Positions 36,975 through 48,758 of a stretch of 64,000 nt of DNA are shown piece after piece. Both the position numbers and the translations under genes were made by a program. Source of the DNA: Aeromonas encheleia (GTDB lineage: Bacteria; Pseudomonadota; Gammaproteobacteria; Enterobacterales; Aeromonadaceae); contig NZ_LR134376.1 in the NCBI RefSeq assembly GCF_900637545.1, forward strand, positions 3,615,001 to 3,679,000, read 5' to 3'. Positions within the stretch are counted from its first letter, which is position 1, and the number at the start of each line of letters is the position of its first letter. The notes below the pieces were generated by a model that worked only from the letters and a program-made list of their open reading frames with translations, did no database searches and was not told the origin of the DNA.

Positions 36975-37508
36975 ATGCGCGGTGCACTTCTTTCATTCAT
37001 GTTGGCCAGCCTGCTGGCGGGTTGCAGTACGGGCCCCGCCGCCCCCGCCGTCGAGACGGGCACCATGGTGGTGCGCCCGGCGGACAACTGGCGCTACGGG
37101 GCGACGCCGCGCTATGCGCTGGCCGAGCAGTTCCAGTATGCGAGCAACAGTGCCGCGGGCTGGCTGGAGCCGGTGCAGCAGGCCGTCAGCCGGGATCTCA
37201 ACGGCAAGGGCTGGCAGAGCGTGCCGCTCGATGAGGCCGACGTCTGGGTCGCCATCGGGGTGGCGGGCAGCAAGGACATGAGCGATGGCGAGATATTTTC
37301 CCGTCTCGGCATGACACCGGGCCTGCAGGCCGGCGCCGATGCACGCAAGGGCACCCTGGCCATCATGCTGCTCGATCGGCAGACCCAGCAGACGCTGTGG
37401 AGCAGCGCCATCCAGCTCGCCAGCGACACCCCCATCGACGACGCGACCCGCCAGCAATTGAGCCAGCAGCTGGCCGAGCAATTATTGGGCGCCCTGCCCA
37501 CCCGCTGA
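36975..37508 (+). CDS. DUF4136-family lipoprotein
   Basis: 177 residues with a lipobox LLAGC (Cys17) and a DUF4136-like domain (residues 40-175; QQAVSRDLNGKGWQSVPLDE, ADVWVAIGV, GTLAIMLLDRQTQQTLWSS). An outer-membrane-directed lipoprotein of unknown role. GGAG 7 bases before the ATG; 15 bp after prkB. A strong terminator follows. Confidence 0.82.
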   Translation: MRGALLSFMLASLLAGCSTGPAAPAVETGTMVVRPADNWRYGATPRYALAEQFQYASNSAAGWLEPVQQAVSRDLNGKGWQSVPLDEADVWVAIGVAGSKDMSDGEIFSRLGMTPGLQAGADARKGTLAIMLLDRQTQQTLWSSAIQLASDTPIDDATRQQLSQQLAEQLLGALPTR

Positions 37509-37525
37509 TGCTGTTCGCCTCATAG

Positions 37526-37556
37526 CACAACGGCCTGCATGTTGCAGGCCGTTGTT
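37526..37556. terminator. Bidirectional hairpin terminator
   Basis: Perfect 12-bp stem CAACGGCCTGCA/TGCAGGCCGTTG with loop TGT between two convergent lipoprotein genes; no long T-run. Confidence 0.7.
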
Positions 37557-37584
37557 GGCACACACTGGCTGATACCGATGACGG

Positions 37585-37884
37585 TTACTTGAGATCGCAG
37601 CTGAGCAGCGTCACGCCTTTTTGCACCAGGGTGGCATGCTTGTCCTGATGGGAGAAGGTGGTCACCCCATCGGAATAGCTGGCGGTATCTTTGGCCGACT
37701 CGATGCGGCCCAGCTTGTGATACACCCCGGCGTAAGGGAACTGCACCATGTCGGCCTGGGCATCATAGGTGATGGCCAACATCTCTTCCCCACACTGATA
37801 CTGACTGTATTGATACTGGGTCGGCTGCGGCATGCTGCAGGCGGCCAGTCCGAACAGGGGAAGCAACATTATCATCTTTTTCAT
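37585..37884 (-). CDS. MliC-like lysozyme-inhibitor lipoprotein
   Basis: 99 residues. Lipobox LFGLAAC (Cys16), then a small beta domain with two further Cys (QYQCGEEM and LLSCDLK) and the segment SASGxxY-like DTASYSDGVTTF with HQDKHATLVQKG, which fits the MliC fold of membrane-bound inhibitors of c-type lysozyme. AAGGAAAG precedes the ATG. The family assignment is by motif only. Confidence 0.7.
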   Translation of the reverse strand: MKKMIMLLPLFGLAACSMPQPTQYQYSQYQCGEEMLAITYDAQADMVQFPYAGVYHKLGRIESAKDTASYSDGVTTFSHQDKHATLVQKGVTLLSCDLK

Positions 37885-37932
37885 CGCACTTTCCTTATGT
37901 CATGGCGTTATCGACGGGACAAACTACAACTA

Positions 37933-38337
37933 TCAAGCTTCAAGAATTTGATAACTATGAGTAATTTCGACCGCTTTTTCCAACATCAGGGAAACTGAGC
38001 AGTACTTTTCCATCGACAGGTCGACCGCGCGGGCCACCTGCTTCTCGGCCAGCCCCTTGCCGGTCACGACGAAGTTGAGATGGATCTTCTCGAATACCCT
38101 GGGCACTGACTCGGCCCGTTCCCCGGCAAGCTCCACGTGGCAGGCGGTCACGGACTGACGAGCCTTCTCCAGAATGGAGACCACATCGATGGAGCTGCAA
38201 CCACCGACCGCCAGCAGGATCATCTCCATCGGGCTGGCACCTTCGCCCGGGTTGGCGCCGTCCAGAGTCACCTGATGACCGGACTCGCTCTCGCCCACAA
38301 ACTTCATGCCTTCCACCCAGCTGACCTTGGCTTTCAT
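37933..38337 (-). CDS. yhfA: OsmC-family protein YhfA
   Basis: 134 residues, the E. coli YhfA length. OsmC/Ohr-type fold with conserved Cys in AVGGCSSIDVVSIL and the second in EKYCSVSLM, the thiol pair used by this family against organic peroxides, though YhfA itself is uncharacterised. The ATG at 38337 with GAGGAA upstream is preferred to the longer open frame. It is divergent from crp, as in enterics. Confidence 0.92.
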   Translation of the reverse strand: MKAKVSWVEGMKFVGESESGHQVTLDGANPGEGASPMEMILLAVGGCSSIDVVSILEKARQSVTACHVELAGERAESVPRVFEKIHLNFVVTGKGLAEKQVARAVDLSMEKYCSVSLMLEKAVEITHSYQILEA

Positions 38338-38695
38338 CTCACATTTCCTCTCAATGACAACGGTTCTAACGCTCATAGCATACCTCAGCCAGGGTCCGAG
38401 TGGCACAGTCGATTCTCTTGCACAGGGTCAGATCTCTCGTCAGATCGCAGCTTGCGCCGAAAGCTCGACAGACCCTGTCGTAAATAGATCGAAATCAACA
38501 TCCAGCCCCCTCATCTTGCCTAGAATGACCGGGATGGCGCAGCAGAACGAAGCAAGGGCGACGGGCAAAAGTCCCCAAAGCCTTGTCAGCACAGACAAAG
38601 GCTCTTATCCTACTGCGACCCAAACAAGGAATGGCAAGACTGGCAACTTGCCTGGACGCACGAGTCCATAAAAAAGACACTACAGAGGAAGTCTC

Positions 38696-39334
38696 ATGAT
38701 CATTGGCAAACCGCAAAGCGATCCCACCCTGGAGTGGTTCTTGTCGCATTGCCACATTCATAAGTATCCCGCCAAGAGCACCCTGATCCACGCCGGTGAG
38801 AAAGCGGAAACCCTCTACTACATCGTCAAGGGAACAGTCGCCGTCCTGATCAAGGATGACGAGGGCAAGGAGATGATCCTGTCCTACCTGAATCAGGGGG
38901 ATTTCCTGGGCGAGATGGGGATGTTCGAAGAGAACGAGAATCCGGAACGTTCCGCCTGGGTACGTGCCAAGGGAGCCTGTGAAGTCGCCGAGATCTCCTA
39001 CAAGAAATTCCGCCAGCTGATCCAGGTCAACCCGGATATCCTGCTGCGCCTCTCCGGCCAGATGGCCAAGCGCCTGCAGCACACCAGCCAGAAAGTCGGT
39101 AACCTCGCCTTCCTGGACGTGACCGGCCGGATCGCCCAGACCCTGCTCAACCTGGCCAAGCAGCCGGATGCCATGACCCACCCGGATGGCATGCAGATCA
39201 AGATCACCCGCCAGGAGATCGGCCAGATCGTCGGTTGCTCTCGCGAAACCGTCGGCCGCATCCTCAAGATGCTGGAGGAGCAGGAGCTCATCTCCGCCCA
39301 CGGCAAGACCATAGTGGTGTTTGGTACCCGCTGA
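38696..39334 (+). CDS. crp: cAMP receptor protein Crp
   Basis: 212 residues, nearly identical to E. coli Crp over long stretches ([34 protein letters not shown]). Cyclic-nucleotide domain (1-135) with the cAMP contacts in GEMGMFEE and RSAWVRAK, the dimer helix, then the DNA-binding helix-turn-helix [20 protein letters not shown]. Two extra residues ([10 protein letters not shown]) sit in the cAMP pocket loop compared with E. coli. Global regulator of carbon use. GAGGAAG precedes the ATG. Two CRP-like sites occur elsewhere in this window. Confidence 0.97.
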   Translation: MIIGKPQSDPTLEWFLSHCHIHKYPAKSTLIHAGEKAETLYYIVKGTVAVLIKDDEGKEMILSYLNQGDFLGEMGMFEENENPERSAWVRAKGACEVAEISYKKFRQLIQVNPDILLRLSGQMAKRLQHTSQKVGNLAFLDVTGRIAQTLLNLAKQPDAMTHPDGMQIKITRQEIGQIVGCSRETVGRILKMLEEQELISAHGKTIVVFGTR

Positions 39335-39364
39335 TCGGATCCAAGGCTCCGTCCAGAGCCGTCA

Positions 39365-39393
39365 GATAAAAGGCTGCCACGGCAGCCTTTTTC
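39365..39393 (+). terminator. crp terminator
   Basis: Stem AAAGGCTGCC/GGCAGCCTTT with a T5 tail, 30 bp after the crp stop. Confidence 0.9.
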
Positions 39394-39462
39394 GATCATC
39401 TTCCCCTATAATCCCGAACGCCCTCCCGTTTCATGGCCTTCGCCAAGAGAGTACCTACGCCT

Positions 39463-40263
39463 ATGCATCTTCAATGCCCCCTGTGCCGCAGCCCCCTGCA
39501 TCTTCACGAAGCCTCCCGCGGGGTCTATTGCGACAACAAACACCATTTTGACCCGGCGCCCGAGGGTTATCTCGACCTCATCCCCGGCAAGAAGGATCCC
39601 AAGGACAGCGACAGCCGCATGCTGATGCGGGCCAAGCGCCACTTCCTGGAACAGGGCCACCAGCTGCCGTTGATCGAGGCGATGAGCGCCCTGCTGGCAC
39701 CGCTCGGCACTCATGAGCTGATCCACCTCGGCTGCGGCGAAGGCTATTACTGCCGCGCCCTGGCCGAGCGCCTGCCCGGCTGGCACTTCGGCGGGATCGA
39801 TCTCGCCAAGAACGCCATCTTCGCCGCCAACAAGGCGCAGCCGGACGGCCACTTCGTCATCGCCGATCCGGCCCGCGCCCCGCTGCAAGCCGGCACGGCC
39901 CAGGTGCTGCTGGTCAACGATCTCAAGGTCAAGACCGAGCAGCTGGTCAGCTGGCTGGCGCCGGGCGGCTATCTGCTCTATCTGCAACCGGGCCCCCGCC
40001 ACCAGTGGCAGCTGAGGGTCAGCCTCAACCCGGTGAGCATGGAACACCCCCTCAGCTGGCCGACCCTGGCGGGCCTCAACCCGGTTGAGCAGCAGCGCTG
40101 CCAGTTCTCCATGACCATGGATCAGGGCCTGCGCGGCCACATCCTGGAAACCAGCCGCCTCGGCTGGCGGGCTGGCGGTGAGCAGCGCCACGCCTTCACC
40201 CACCAGGGACCGGATGAGCTGGAGCAGGATGTGTTGCTGGGCCTGTGGCAGAAGCCGCTCTAA
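39463..40263 (+). CDS. rlmA: 23S rRNA guanine-N1 methyltransferase (RlmA family)
   Basis: 266 residues from the ATG at 39463, which gives MHLQCPLCRSPL, matching the RlmA start; an ATG at 39433 is also open. N-terminal zinc ribbon (CPLC ... YCDNKHHF), then a Rossmann methyltransferase domain with the SAM motif HLGCGEGYYCRAL. RlmA methylates G745 in 23S rRNA hairpin 35. Family membership is clear; identity of the modified base is inferred. Confidence 0.85.
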   Translation: MHLQCPLCRSPLHLHEASRGVYCDNKHHFDPAPEGYLDLIPGKKDPKDSDSRMLMRAKRHFLEQGHQLPLIEAMSALLAPLGTHELIHLGCGEGYYCRALAERLPGWHFGGIDLAKNAIFAANKAQPDGHFVIADPARAPLQAGTAQVLLVNDLKVKTEQLVSWLAPGGYLLYLQPGPRHQWQLRVSLNPVSMEHPLSWPTLAGLNPVEQQRCQFSMTMDQGLRGHILETSRLGWRAGGEQRHAFTHQGPDELEQDVLLGLWQKPL

Positions 40264-40281
40264 GCGCATCCACTCCCCCAT

Positions 40282-40311
40282 GAAAAAAGGCCCTGACGGG
40301 CCTTTTTTATT
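40282..40311. terminator. Bidirectional terminator between rlmA and tagA-like gene
   Basis: A6 tract, stem AGGCCC/GGGCCT with loop TGAC, and a T6 run. Confidence 0.9.
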
Positions 40312-40381
40312 TCACGGGCATGCATATCGACAGCGCCGCTGACACAGGCAGCTCCCCACGGGAACGAGCAGAGATGCGCCC

Positions 40382-42778
40382 TTACTCGAGGGGACGCCCA
40401 TTGACGGTGAAGGTGAGCGCCTCGCCCACCGCCGGGATCGACGCCTGATCCAGCACCTGGCCGGCGCAGAGCACGGTGGCGCTGCTCGGTTCGCTGGCCG
40501 TAGGCAGGTTGACGTGGAACTTGTTCATCACGCCACCATTGAGGCGGTGATTGGCCAGCCGGAAGCGCAGCAGGCCATCGCGGGTCTCCACCTGCAGCTG
40601 GCAATCGCGCTCCGCCACCCGCCCCGTGTCATCGCCGTAACTGAAGCCATAGGCGCCGTGCAGCGCCGGATAGAGGTAGCTGGGCAAGAGTCCGCGCGGA
40701 TCGTAATAGCCCACCAGGGTGGTCACCGGCACCCCGAACGCCTGCGGCTTGCGCGGCACCCGCAGATCCACCAGCGGCCCCTCGTTCCAGCGGCTGCCGT
40801 CCGAGGTGTAGCTCTTCTTGAAGCCACGGGAGACGGTGATCTGCTGACCGTTGATGAAGAGGGTGCTGTTGTAGGCGGCGCCGTGCTCGACGGTCAGGAT
40901 GCGCCCCGCATTCCCGGCCGCCGCGAGCGGCATCTGGATGTTGCGCGTCCAGTTGCCATCCCCCATGGCGACCCTGACCAGATCGTACTCCGCCAGCAGG
41001 GCCGTCAGCTTCGCCTCGCTCAAGTCGCTGACCGGCGCGGTGATCTGCTCCAGCAGATCGACCCTGTGCTGGTAGGGCTCCATCCTGGCCGTGGCGGCAT
41101 TCCACTTGCTGAACCCGGTCGGCGAGGCCGCATCGAACACCGCCTTGCTCTCGAGGAAGCGCTGGATGATGGCGGCCGAGTTGGGGCTGTAGAGGGTGAA
41201 GCGGTTGAAGCTGGAGAAGGGCGCCCCGCCCGCCATGGCGTCGAAGCCGAACGGGTGCTCGTCGAAGGGGGCCTGGCACTGACCGTCGAGGCAGGTGCTC
41301 TGGCCGGTGCGGGTGACCCCGAAGTTGGGGATGAAGCGGTTGCGATCCCCATCCCAGCCCCAGCTCGAGTTGACCGCCTCCGCGCTGCGGTGCACCGAGC
41401 CCAGGAAGCCGCCGACATAGTGGCCTAGGCCATAGTTGTGGCCCACCTCGTGGCTGAATTCATTGCCGAGCGAGCTGTCCAGGGTGACGATGCCGCCCCC
41501 GCCCGAGCCACCGTGCACCTGCACCCCGTTGGCGTACTTGCCGCGGCTGTTGTGGGCCGCCAGCTGCGCCACCACATAGGGATGGCTGCTCTCCCCCTCC
41601 CCGGCGGTACTGTTGATGCCGTAGTTGGCATTGTCGATGCCCAGAGAGATGAGCTCCTTGCCGATGCGCTGGCGCATGGTGCCCTCGTGCCAGCCGCCCT
41701 GGCCGGGATCGAAATCGGTGAGCAGGGTGCCATCCGGCAGCATGACTTCAGGCAGTGACAGCGGGGCATACTGGCTGACAATCAGCCGGCTGGTCGGCAC
41801 CGTCTGGAAGTACTCGCGATGGGCCTCGGGATCCTTGGCGAAGGCAAACTGGTCGCGCGGCGTGGTCAGCATGCCGAGGTCTATGGTGTGAATGAGCAGC
41901 TCACTCGGGGCCCCGACCTGCAGATCCGTCAGCTCGCCGCTGAGGGCCCCCTGGCTGAGTTGCAAGGCCAGGCCTGGCCGGATCCAATCGGCGGGCAGCA
42001 CGGCACTCCAGGCGTCGCTCGCATAGCGGATGCCGTTATTCTCAAGCTCCCCGTCCCGGATCCACTGGCCCCCGACGAATTTGAACTGCAGGGTCTGGCC
42101 ACGGGAGAGCGTCACCTGGCGGCCGCTGTAATAGACGGTCGAGTTATAACCGGCATTGGAGCGGGTACGCACCATCTTGCCCTCCAGCGCCGCCCCGCCC
42201 GGCAGCCGCATGTCTCTGACCCACTGGCCGTCGGCGGTCTGGATCTCCACCAGGGCATGTTGCCCCAACCGCTCGAGCAGCAAGGCCCCGGCCGGATCGC
42301 TCAGCCGGGCCAGCTCGGCGCTGCTGCGAATGACATTGGTGGTGCCGGCCCCAGGGGTGAAGTCGACCCCCTCCTCCGGCGAGCCGTCGAGGTAATAGGC
42401 CGTCTTCGGCAACTGCTCAGGCGGATTGAGGGCCAGGGTGCCGAGCGTTTGCCCCGCGCCATCTCGCGCCGTCACCGTCATCGGCACGCCGCTCTCGGCT
42501 TGCAGGGGTCTGACCAGCAGCAGGCTCTTGCGCTGGGCCGTCAGCCTTGGCTGGTTGTCCCCCTCGACGGCATGGGCCGGCAGGATCTGGCTCTGGGCAA
42601 ACTGCACCTGCGCCGCCAGCGTGCCTTGCAGATCGTTGAGCGCGGGCTGGGTATTGAATAGCTGAACCGTGGGTGCCTGAACGGTAGGAGCCTGAACCGC
42701 GGCCAGCAGGGGGCCGCTCGCCAGCGTCGTCATGATCAGGCTGGCTATGTGGGTTATTTTCATTGTCGTGGTGCTCAT
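40382..42778 (-). CDS. tagA: Secreted M66 zinc metalloprotease, TagA/StcE-like
   Basis: 798 residues from the ATG at 42778; an ATG at 42763 is also possible. Signal segment ending PLLAA, two copies of VQAPT, then the M66 peptidase region with the zinc motif HEVGHNYGLGH (about residues 440-450) inside a Gly-rich context. Relatives are StcE of enterohaemorrhagic E. coli and TagA of Vibrio and Aeromonas, which cleave mucin-type glycoproteins and C1 inhibitor. Two similar C-terminal-half segments (RTRSNAGYNSTVYYSGRQVT; TVEHGAAYNSTLFINGQQIT) look like an internal domain repeat. Probably a type II secretion substrate. The ribosome site is weak. Confidence 0.88.
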   Translation of the reverse strand: MSTTTMKITHIASLIMTTLASGPLLAAVQAPTVQAPTVQLFNTQPALNDLQGTLAAQVQFAQSQILPAHAVEGDNQPRLTAQRKSLLLVRPLQAESGVPMTVTARDGAGQTLGTLALNPPEQLPKTAYYLDGSPEEGVDFTPGAGTTNVIRSSAELARLSDPAGALLLERLGQHALVEIQTADGQWVRDMRLPGGAALEGKMVRTRSNAGYNSTVYYSGRQVTLSRGQTLQFKFVGGQWIRDGELENNGIRYASDAWSAVLPADWIRPGLALQLSQGALSGELTDLQVGAPSELLIHTIDLGMLTTPRDQFAFAKDPEAHREYFQTVPTSRLIVSQYAPLSLPEVMLPDGTLLTDFDPGQGGWHEGTMRQRIGKELISLGIDNANYGINSTAGEGESSHPYVVAQLAAHNSRGKYANGVQVHGGSGGGGIVTLDSSLGNEFSHEVGHNYGLGHYVGGFLGSVHRSAEAVNSSWGWDGDRNRFIPNFGVTRTGQSTCLDGQCQAPFDEHPFGFDAMAGGAPFSSFNRFTLYSPNSAAIIQRFLESKAVFDAASPTGFSKWNAATARMEPYQHRVDLLEQITAPVSDLSEAKLTALLAEYDLVRVAMGDGNWTRNIQMPLAAAGNAGRILTVEHGAAYNSTLFINGQQITVSRGFKKSYTSDGSRWNEGPLVDLRVPRKPQAFGVPVTTLVGYYDPRGLLPSYLYPALHGAYGFSYGDDTGRVAERDCQLQVETRDGLLRFRLANHRLNGGVMNKFHVNLPTASEPSSATVLCAGQVLDQASIPAVGEALTFTVNGRPLE

Positions 42779-42785
42779 TGTTATG

Positions 42786-42803
42786 GGGCATGTCCACATG
42801 CCC
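42786..42803. promoter_or_regulatory. Palindrome just upstream of the tagA-like start
   Basis: GGGCATG-TCCA-CATGCCC is a perfect 7-bp inverted repeat ending 8 bp before the ATG at 42778. No good Shine-Dalgarno is visible, so a hairpin here could control translation, or it could be an operator. Function is inferred. Confidence 0.45.
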
Positions 42804-42931
42804 TGTTGTAGGAATCTTGCAAGCGAAGGGGTCACCCGCCACATCCGTGCCCCGTGCGGGAGCGGCCTGAGGGCGCTCTTGCCGGGATGCCACGGTGGGG
42901 AAAGGGGTATGCGACGCACACCCCCTGGGGA

Positions 42932-45601
42932 TCAGGGGCAGCTGGCCGCCCCCAGATCTTGCCAGACAGCGTGCCGGCCGGGCTCGTTGCCCTTGGTCCA
43001 GTACCTGGCTTTCCATTTGCGGCCGTTGTGGGTGCTGAGCTCTCCCCCGCCGTAGGCCACGCCGGCATCCCAGCCGAGCTGGACCTGGCTGAGCAGCGCC
43101 CACTGATCGGCGGCGCGGCGTGGTTCGTTGCCCTGGGTCCAGTACTTGGCCTGCCACACCAACTGGTTGTGGCTAACCCTGTCGCCGCCGTTGTAAACCT
43201 TGCCGCTCTGCCAGGCGGGCCAGTTGGCCGCGTCTGGATCGGTGCCGTTGCACTCGCCGCCACCGCCGAGCGGCGTCACGGTGAGGCGGGTCTGACCCTG
43301 GGCATCCAGGGCGCCATCGGTCACGGTCACAGCCAGGTCATAATCCGTGTTGGCCGTCACGCTCGGGGCCGTGACCACCAGGGTGGCACTGTTCTGACCG
43401 GTCGCGGTGAGGCCGGCCGGCACAGTCCACTGGTAGCTGAGCGCATCACCGTTGGGATCTGTGGCGCTGGCGGTAAGGCTCAGCTGCTGGCCCGCCTGCA
43501 CCGAGGCGGGTGCCAGCGCGGCCAGCACGGGCGGCAGGTTAGGCGGTGGCGCCTGGTGGCTCACCACCATGCGATCCACGGCCGCCAGCCCCTGCTCGTC
43601 GGTGACGCGCAGCTCGAACGCCAGCTGGGTATCCTGAGCGACTGTGCCCAGGCTCAGCCTGGCTTGCGCCTGCTCGGCATCCCTCAGCGACGCCTGCGGA
43701 CCGGCGACCTGCTGCCAGTGGTAGCGCAGGGCACCGTTCTCCGGATCCCTGGAGGCGGCGCCGTCGAGCACCAGCTCGGCCGGGCCCCTGGTGCTCAGAT
43801 CGCCGCCGGCGTTGGCCAGGGGCGGCAGATTGACCGCAGGTGGCGGCAGCTCGGGTTCGTCATTGCGCTCGCTCACCCCGGCATCGCCGGCCGCTATCCT
43901 GGCCTCTATGGTCTGGTGCATGGTGCGCCACTGGCTGGCGAAGAAGACCCCCTCGAAGCGGCCTCCGGTCATGAGGTTGCTCTCCCGATAAGGCTCGTCT
44001 CCCGTGTGCCACAACCCCAGGTTGTGGCCCAGCTCGTGGCTCAGGGTGATCGACTGACCATAGACGGCATGGTTGCCAGGGCAGGCGCTCCGGTAGCCCG
44101 CGCGCGGCGCACCGCTGTCGGCGCCCATGCCGATGGAGGAGGCCCCTCCCATGCTGCTGCACGCCCTGGCGTCGTCCTTGTAGGCGCGCAGCACATAGAG
44201 GTTGGAGAAGACCCGATCCGCATTCGGGATCCAGCCCTCATTAAATGGGGCCTCCTTCTCCGAGCGGTCGGCCTCGTTGGACTGGCCATTGCCATTCTTG
44301 TCCCACTCGTGCACCAGCACGCCGTTGTCCACCCAGCTGAGGCTGATGTTGTAGGGGGCATAGCGGCGGCTCATGTCCGCCATGATGGTGGCGCCGTCGC
44401 CCCACAGGTGGCTCTGGCGCTCGCCGGGGAAGGCGATATAGCTGTAGGAGACGCTGACCTCCTTGGGGGCTGTGATGAACAGCCGCACCTGCTCCACCAG
44501 CCGATCATCTGCCAGGATCTCGAGCCAGGTCTCCCCCGCCGCCAGCCCCTGCAGTTGCAGCCGATCCTGGGTCTCGCCCTGCACCAGCTGCAGGCTCGCC
44601 AGCGCGGGGTTGGCGATGCGATAACTCAGGGTCACCGGCTGCGGGCCCGCCACCTTGCAGATCAACAGCGCCTCCGGCTCGCCCCGGCTGCTGAGCAGCT
44701 TCTGCTTCATGTCAGAGCCCAAGCCCGGGTCGAAGGCCAGCTTGTTGGCCGGATCGGGCAGCACCTGGGCATAGGGGTTCGCCTCCCGCGTCTGCTGCCC
44801 CTCGGCCGTCAACCAGAGCTCGTTCTCCTCGTTGGCACGAAAGCCCTGTTCGCTCGGGCCGGAGACATAGGTCAGGCGGAACTCATAGTCCCGATCGGCC
44901 CGCAGCTTGATGGGGGCGGTCGGGGTCAACTGCTTGCCTGAACCGAGCAGGACGCCGCCCTCGTAGGCGAGTTCGCCGCTCTCCTTGTCGGTGAGACGCA
45001 GGCTGAACTGACGGTTGTTGCCGCCCCAGAGCCCCTCCTGCACCCTGAACAGGGTGATCTCCAGCGCATCCCCACTCAGGGGATGCCCGGACGAGGCCAC
45101 CTTGATGTCCCGGCTCAGGCTCTGGCCGGGACCAAGCTTCAAGATGCCCGCGGCCATGGGGGCCTCCTGCCAGAGGGTACCCAACTGCTGGGTTTCGCTC
45201 GGGATGGCCACGGCGGGATCATAGACGGTGACGGGCAATGAAAACGTGGTGGTGCCTGCCCCCACACCCACATAACCATTCCCATCGGGCAAGCCGTTAT
45301 CGCGCACCTCGTACTTGGCCAGATAGTTGCCGACCTGCTGGGTGTTCACTGTGCCGAGCTGCTTGATACGGGCGCTGAGATCGCCATCGTTCTCGTCCCA
45401 GGCGGTCATGTGGGGGGCGAAGGTCGCCCCGAGCGGCAGTTGCAGGGCGAAGTTATTGACCCAGGCCTGCTGGTTGTAGATCCGTGGTGGCGCCTGATCC
45501 ATGCGCCACTCCCCGGTGATGGAATTCTGTTGTGCCATAGCGCCGGTTCCCACGGCCAGCATGGCGAGCGCCAGGCTGTTCATTTTTGTTGTTTTTATCA
45601 T
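42932..45601 (-). CDS. Secreted chitin-binding metzincin protease
   Basis: 889 residues from the ATG at 45601 with AAGGA 8 bases upstream. Signal peptide (ALAMLAVGTGAMA), a long N-terminal region of unknown fold (about 25-490), then a metzincin catalytic domain with HELGHNLGLWH and a Met in NLMTGG. After that come two PKD/Ig-like domains (about 600-690 and 700-785) and two carbohydrate-binding modules of the ChtBD3/CBM5_12 type (WPAWQSGKVYNGGDRVSHN and [20 protein letters not shown]). The PKD-CBM tail is nearly the same as that of the adjacent chitinase. The product should bind chitin and cut proteins there; the substrate is unknown. Confidence 0.82.
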   Translation of the reverse strand: MIKTTKMNSLALAMLAVGTGAMAQQNSITGEWRMDQAPPRIYNQQAWVNNFALQLPLGATFAPHMTAWDENDGDLSARIKQLGTVNTQQVGNYLAKYEVRDNGLPDGNGYVGVGAGTTTFSLPVTVYDPAVAIPSETQQLGTLWQEAPMAAGILKLGPGQSLSRDIKVASSGHPLSGDALEITLFRVQEGLWGGNNRQFSLRLTDKESGELAYEGGVLLGSGKQLTPTAPIKLRADRDYEFRLTYVSGPSEQGFRANEENELWLTAEGQQTREANPYAQVLPDPANKLAFDPGLGSDMKQKLLSSRGEPEALLICKVAGPQPVTLSYRIANPALASLQLVQGETQDRLQLQGLAAGETWLEILADDRLVEQVRLFITAPKEVSVSYSYIAFPGERQSHLWGDGATIMADMSRRYAPYNISLSWVDNGVLVHEWDKNGNGQSNEADRSEKEAPFNEGWIPNADRVFSNLYVLRAYKDDARACSSMGGASSIGMGADSGAPRAGYRSACPGNHAVYGQSITLSHELGHNLGLWHTGDEPYRESNLMTGGRFEGVFFASQWRTMHQTIEARIAAGDAGVSERNDEPELPPPAVNLPPLANAGGDLSTRGPAELVLDGAASRDPENGALRYHWQQVAGPQASLRDAEQAQARLSLGTVAQDTQLAFELRVTDEQGLAAVDRMVVSHQAPPPNLPPVLAALAPASVQAGQQLSLTASATDPNGDALSYQWTVPAGLTATGQNSATLVVTAPSVTANTDYDLAVTVTDGALDAQGQTRLTVTPLGGGGECNGTDPDAANWPAWQSGKVYNGGDRVSHNQLVWQAKYWTQGNEPRRAADQWALLSQVQLGWDAGVAYGGGELSTHNGRKWKARYWTKGNEPGRHAVWQDLGAASCP

Positions 45602-45698
45602 TGCATACATCCTTCAATTTCGACCGCAGCGCACCCTGGTGCCTGCGGCGCAACGCAGCCGATCCGCCGATGGCGAACCGCATCCTCGTTGCGATGGG

Positions 45699-45728
45699 AA
45701 AAAGGGGCGCGCGGCGCGCGCCCCTTTG
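45699..45728 (-). terminator. Chitinase terminator
   Basis: Stem AAAGGGGCGCGC/GCGCGCCCCTTT; on the minus strand it is followed by T5. It separates the chitinase transcript from the downstream metzincin gene. Confidence 0.88.
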
Positions 45729-45732
45729 TGGA

Positions 45733-48534
<2,802 letters not shown>

Positions 48535-48546
48535 TGATTTGCGATG

Positions 48547-48575
48547 AAAATAATCGCCGAATGACTATAGATGAA
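48547..48575 (-). promoter_or_regulatory. Predicted chitinase promoter
   Basis: On the minus strand TTCATC (48570-48575) and TATTTT (48547-48552) are spaced by 17 bp, placing the start about 10-15 bases before the riboswitch. Predicted from sequence and position only. Confidence 0.45.
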
Positions 48576-48721
48576 CGCGTGACCCGCGCCACCTAGTAAA
48601 AATGACAGTGAATGGGACTCACTATTGCTAGTTGGCCGCGATTATGCAGAGTCCCACCCGCAACACCCCCAATAAGTGGATGAAGTGATTACTCCCGACT
48701 CGGCCTGTCGGCGATTAATTC

Positions 48722-48737
48722 TGTGAGTTGGCTCACT
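48722..48737. promoter_or_regulatory. CRP-like site upstream of the chitinase leader
   Basis: TGTGA-GTTGGC-TCACT matches the CRP consensus TGTGA-N6-TCACA at 9 of 10 core bases. It sits about 190 bp upstream of the predicted chitinase start and 22 bp past the stop of the sensor kinase gene. Chitinase genes are commonly under catabolite control; use here is inferred. A second symmetric AGTGA-N7-TCACT lies at 48607-48623 but has the wrong spacing. Confidence 0.5.
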
Positions 48738-48758
48738 GTCTTGCACCCGACAATCTGA

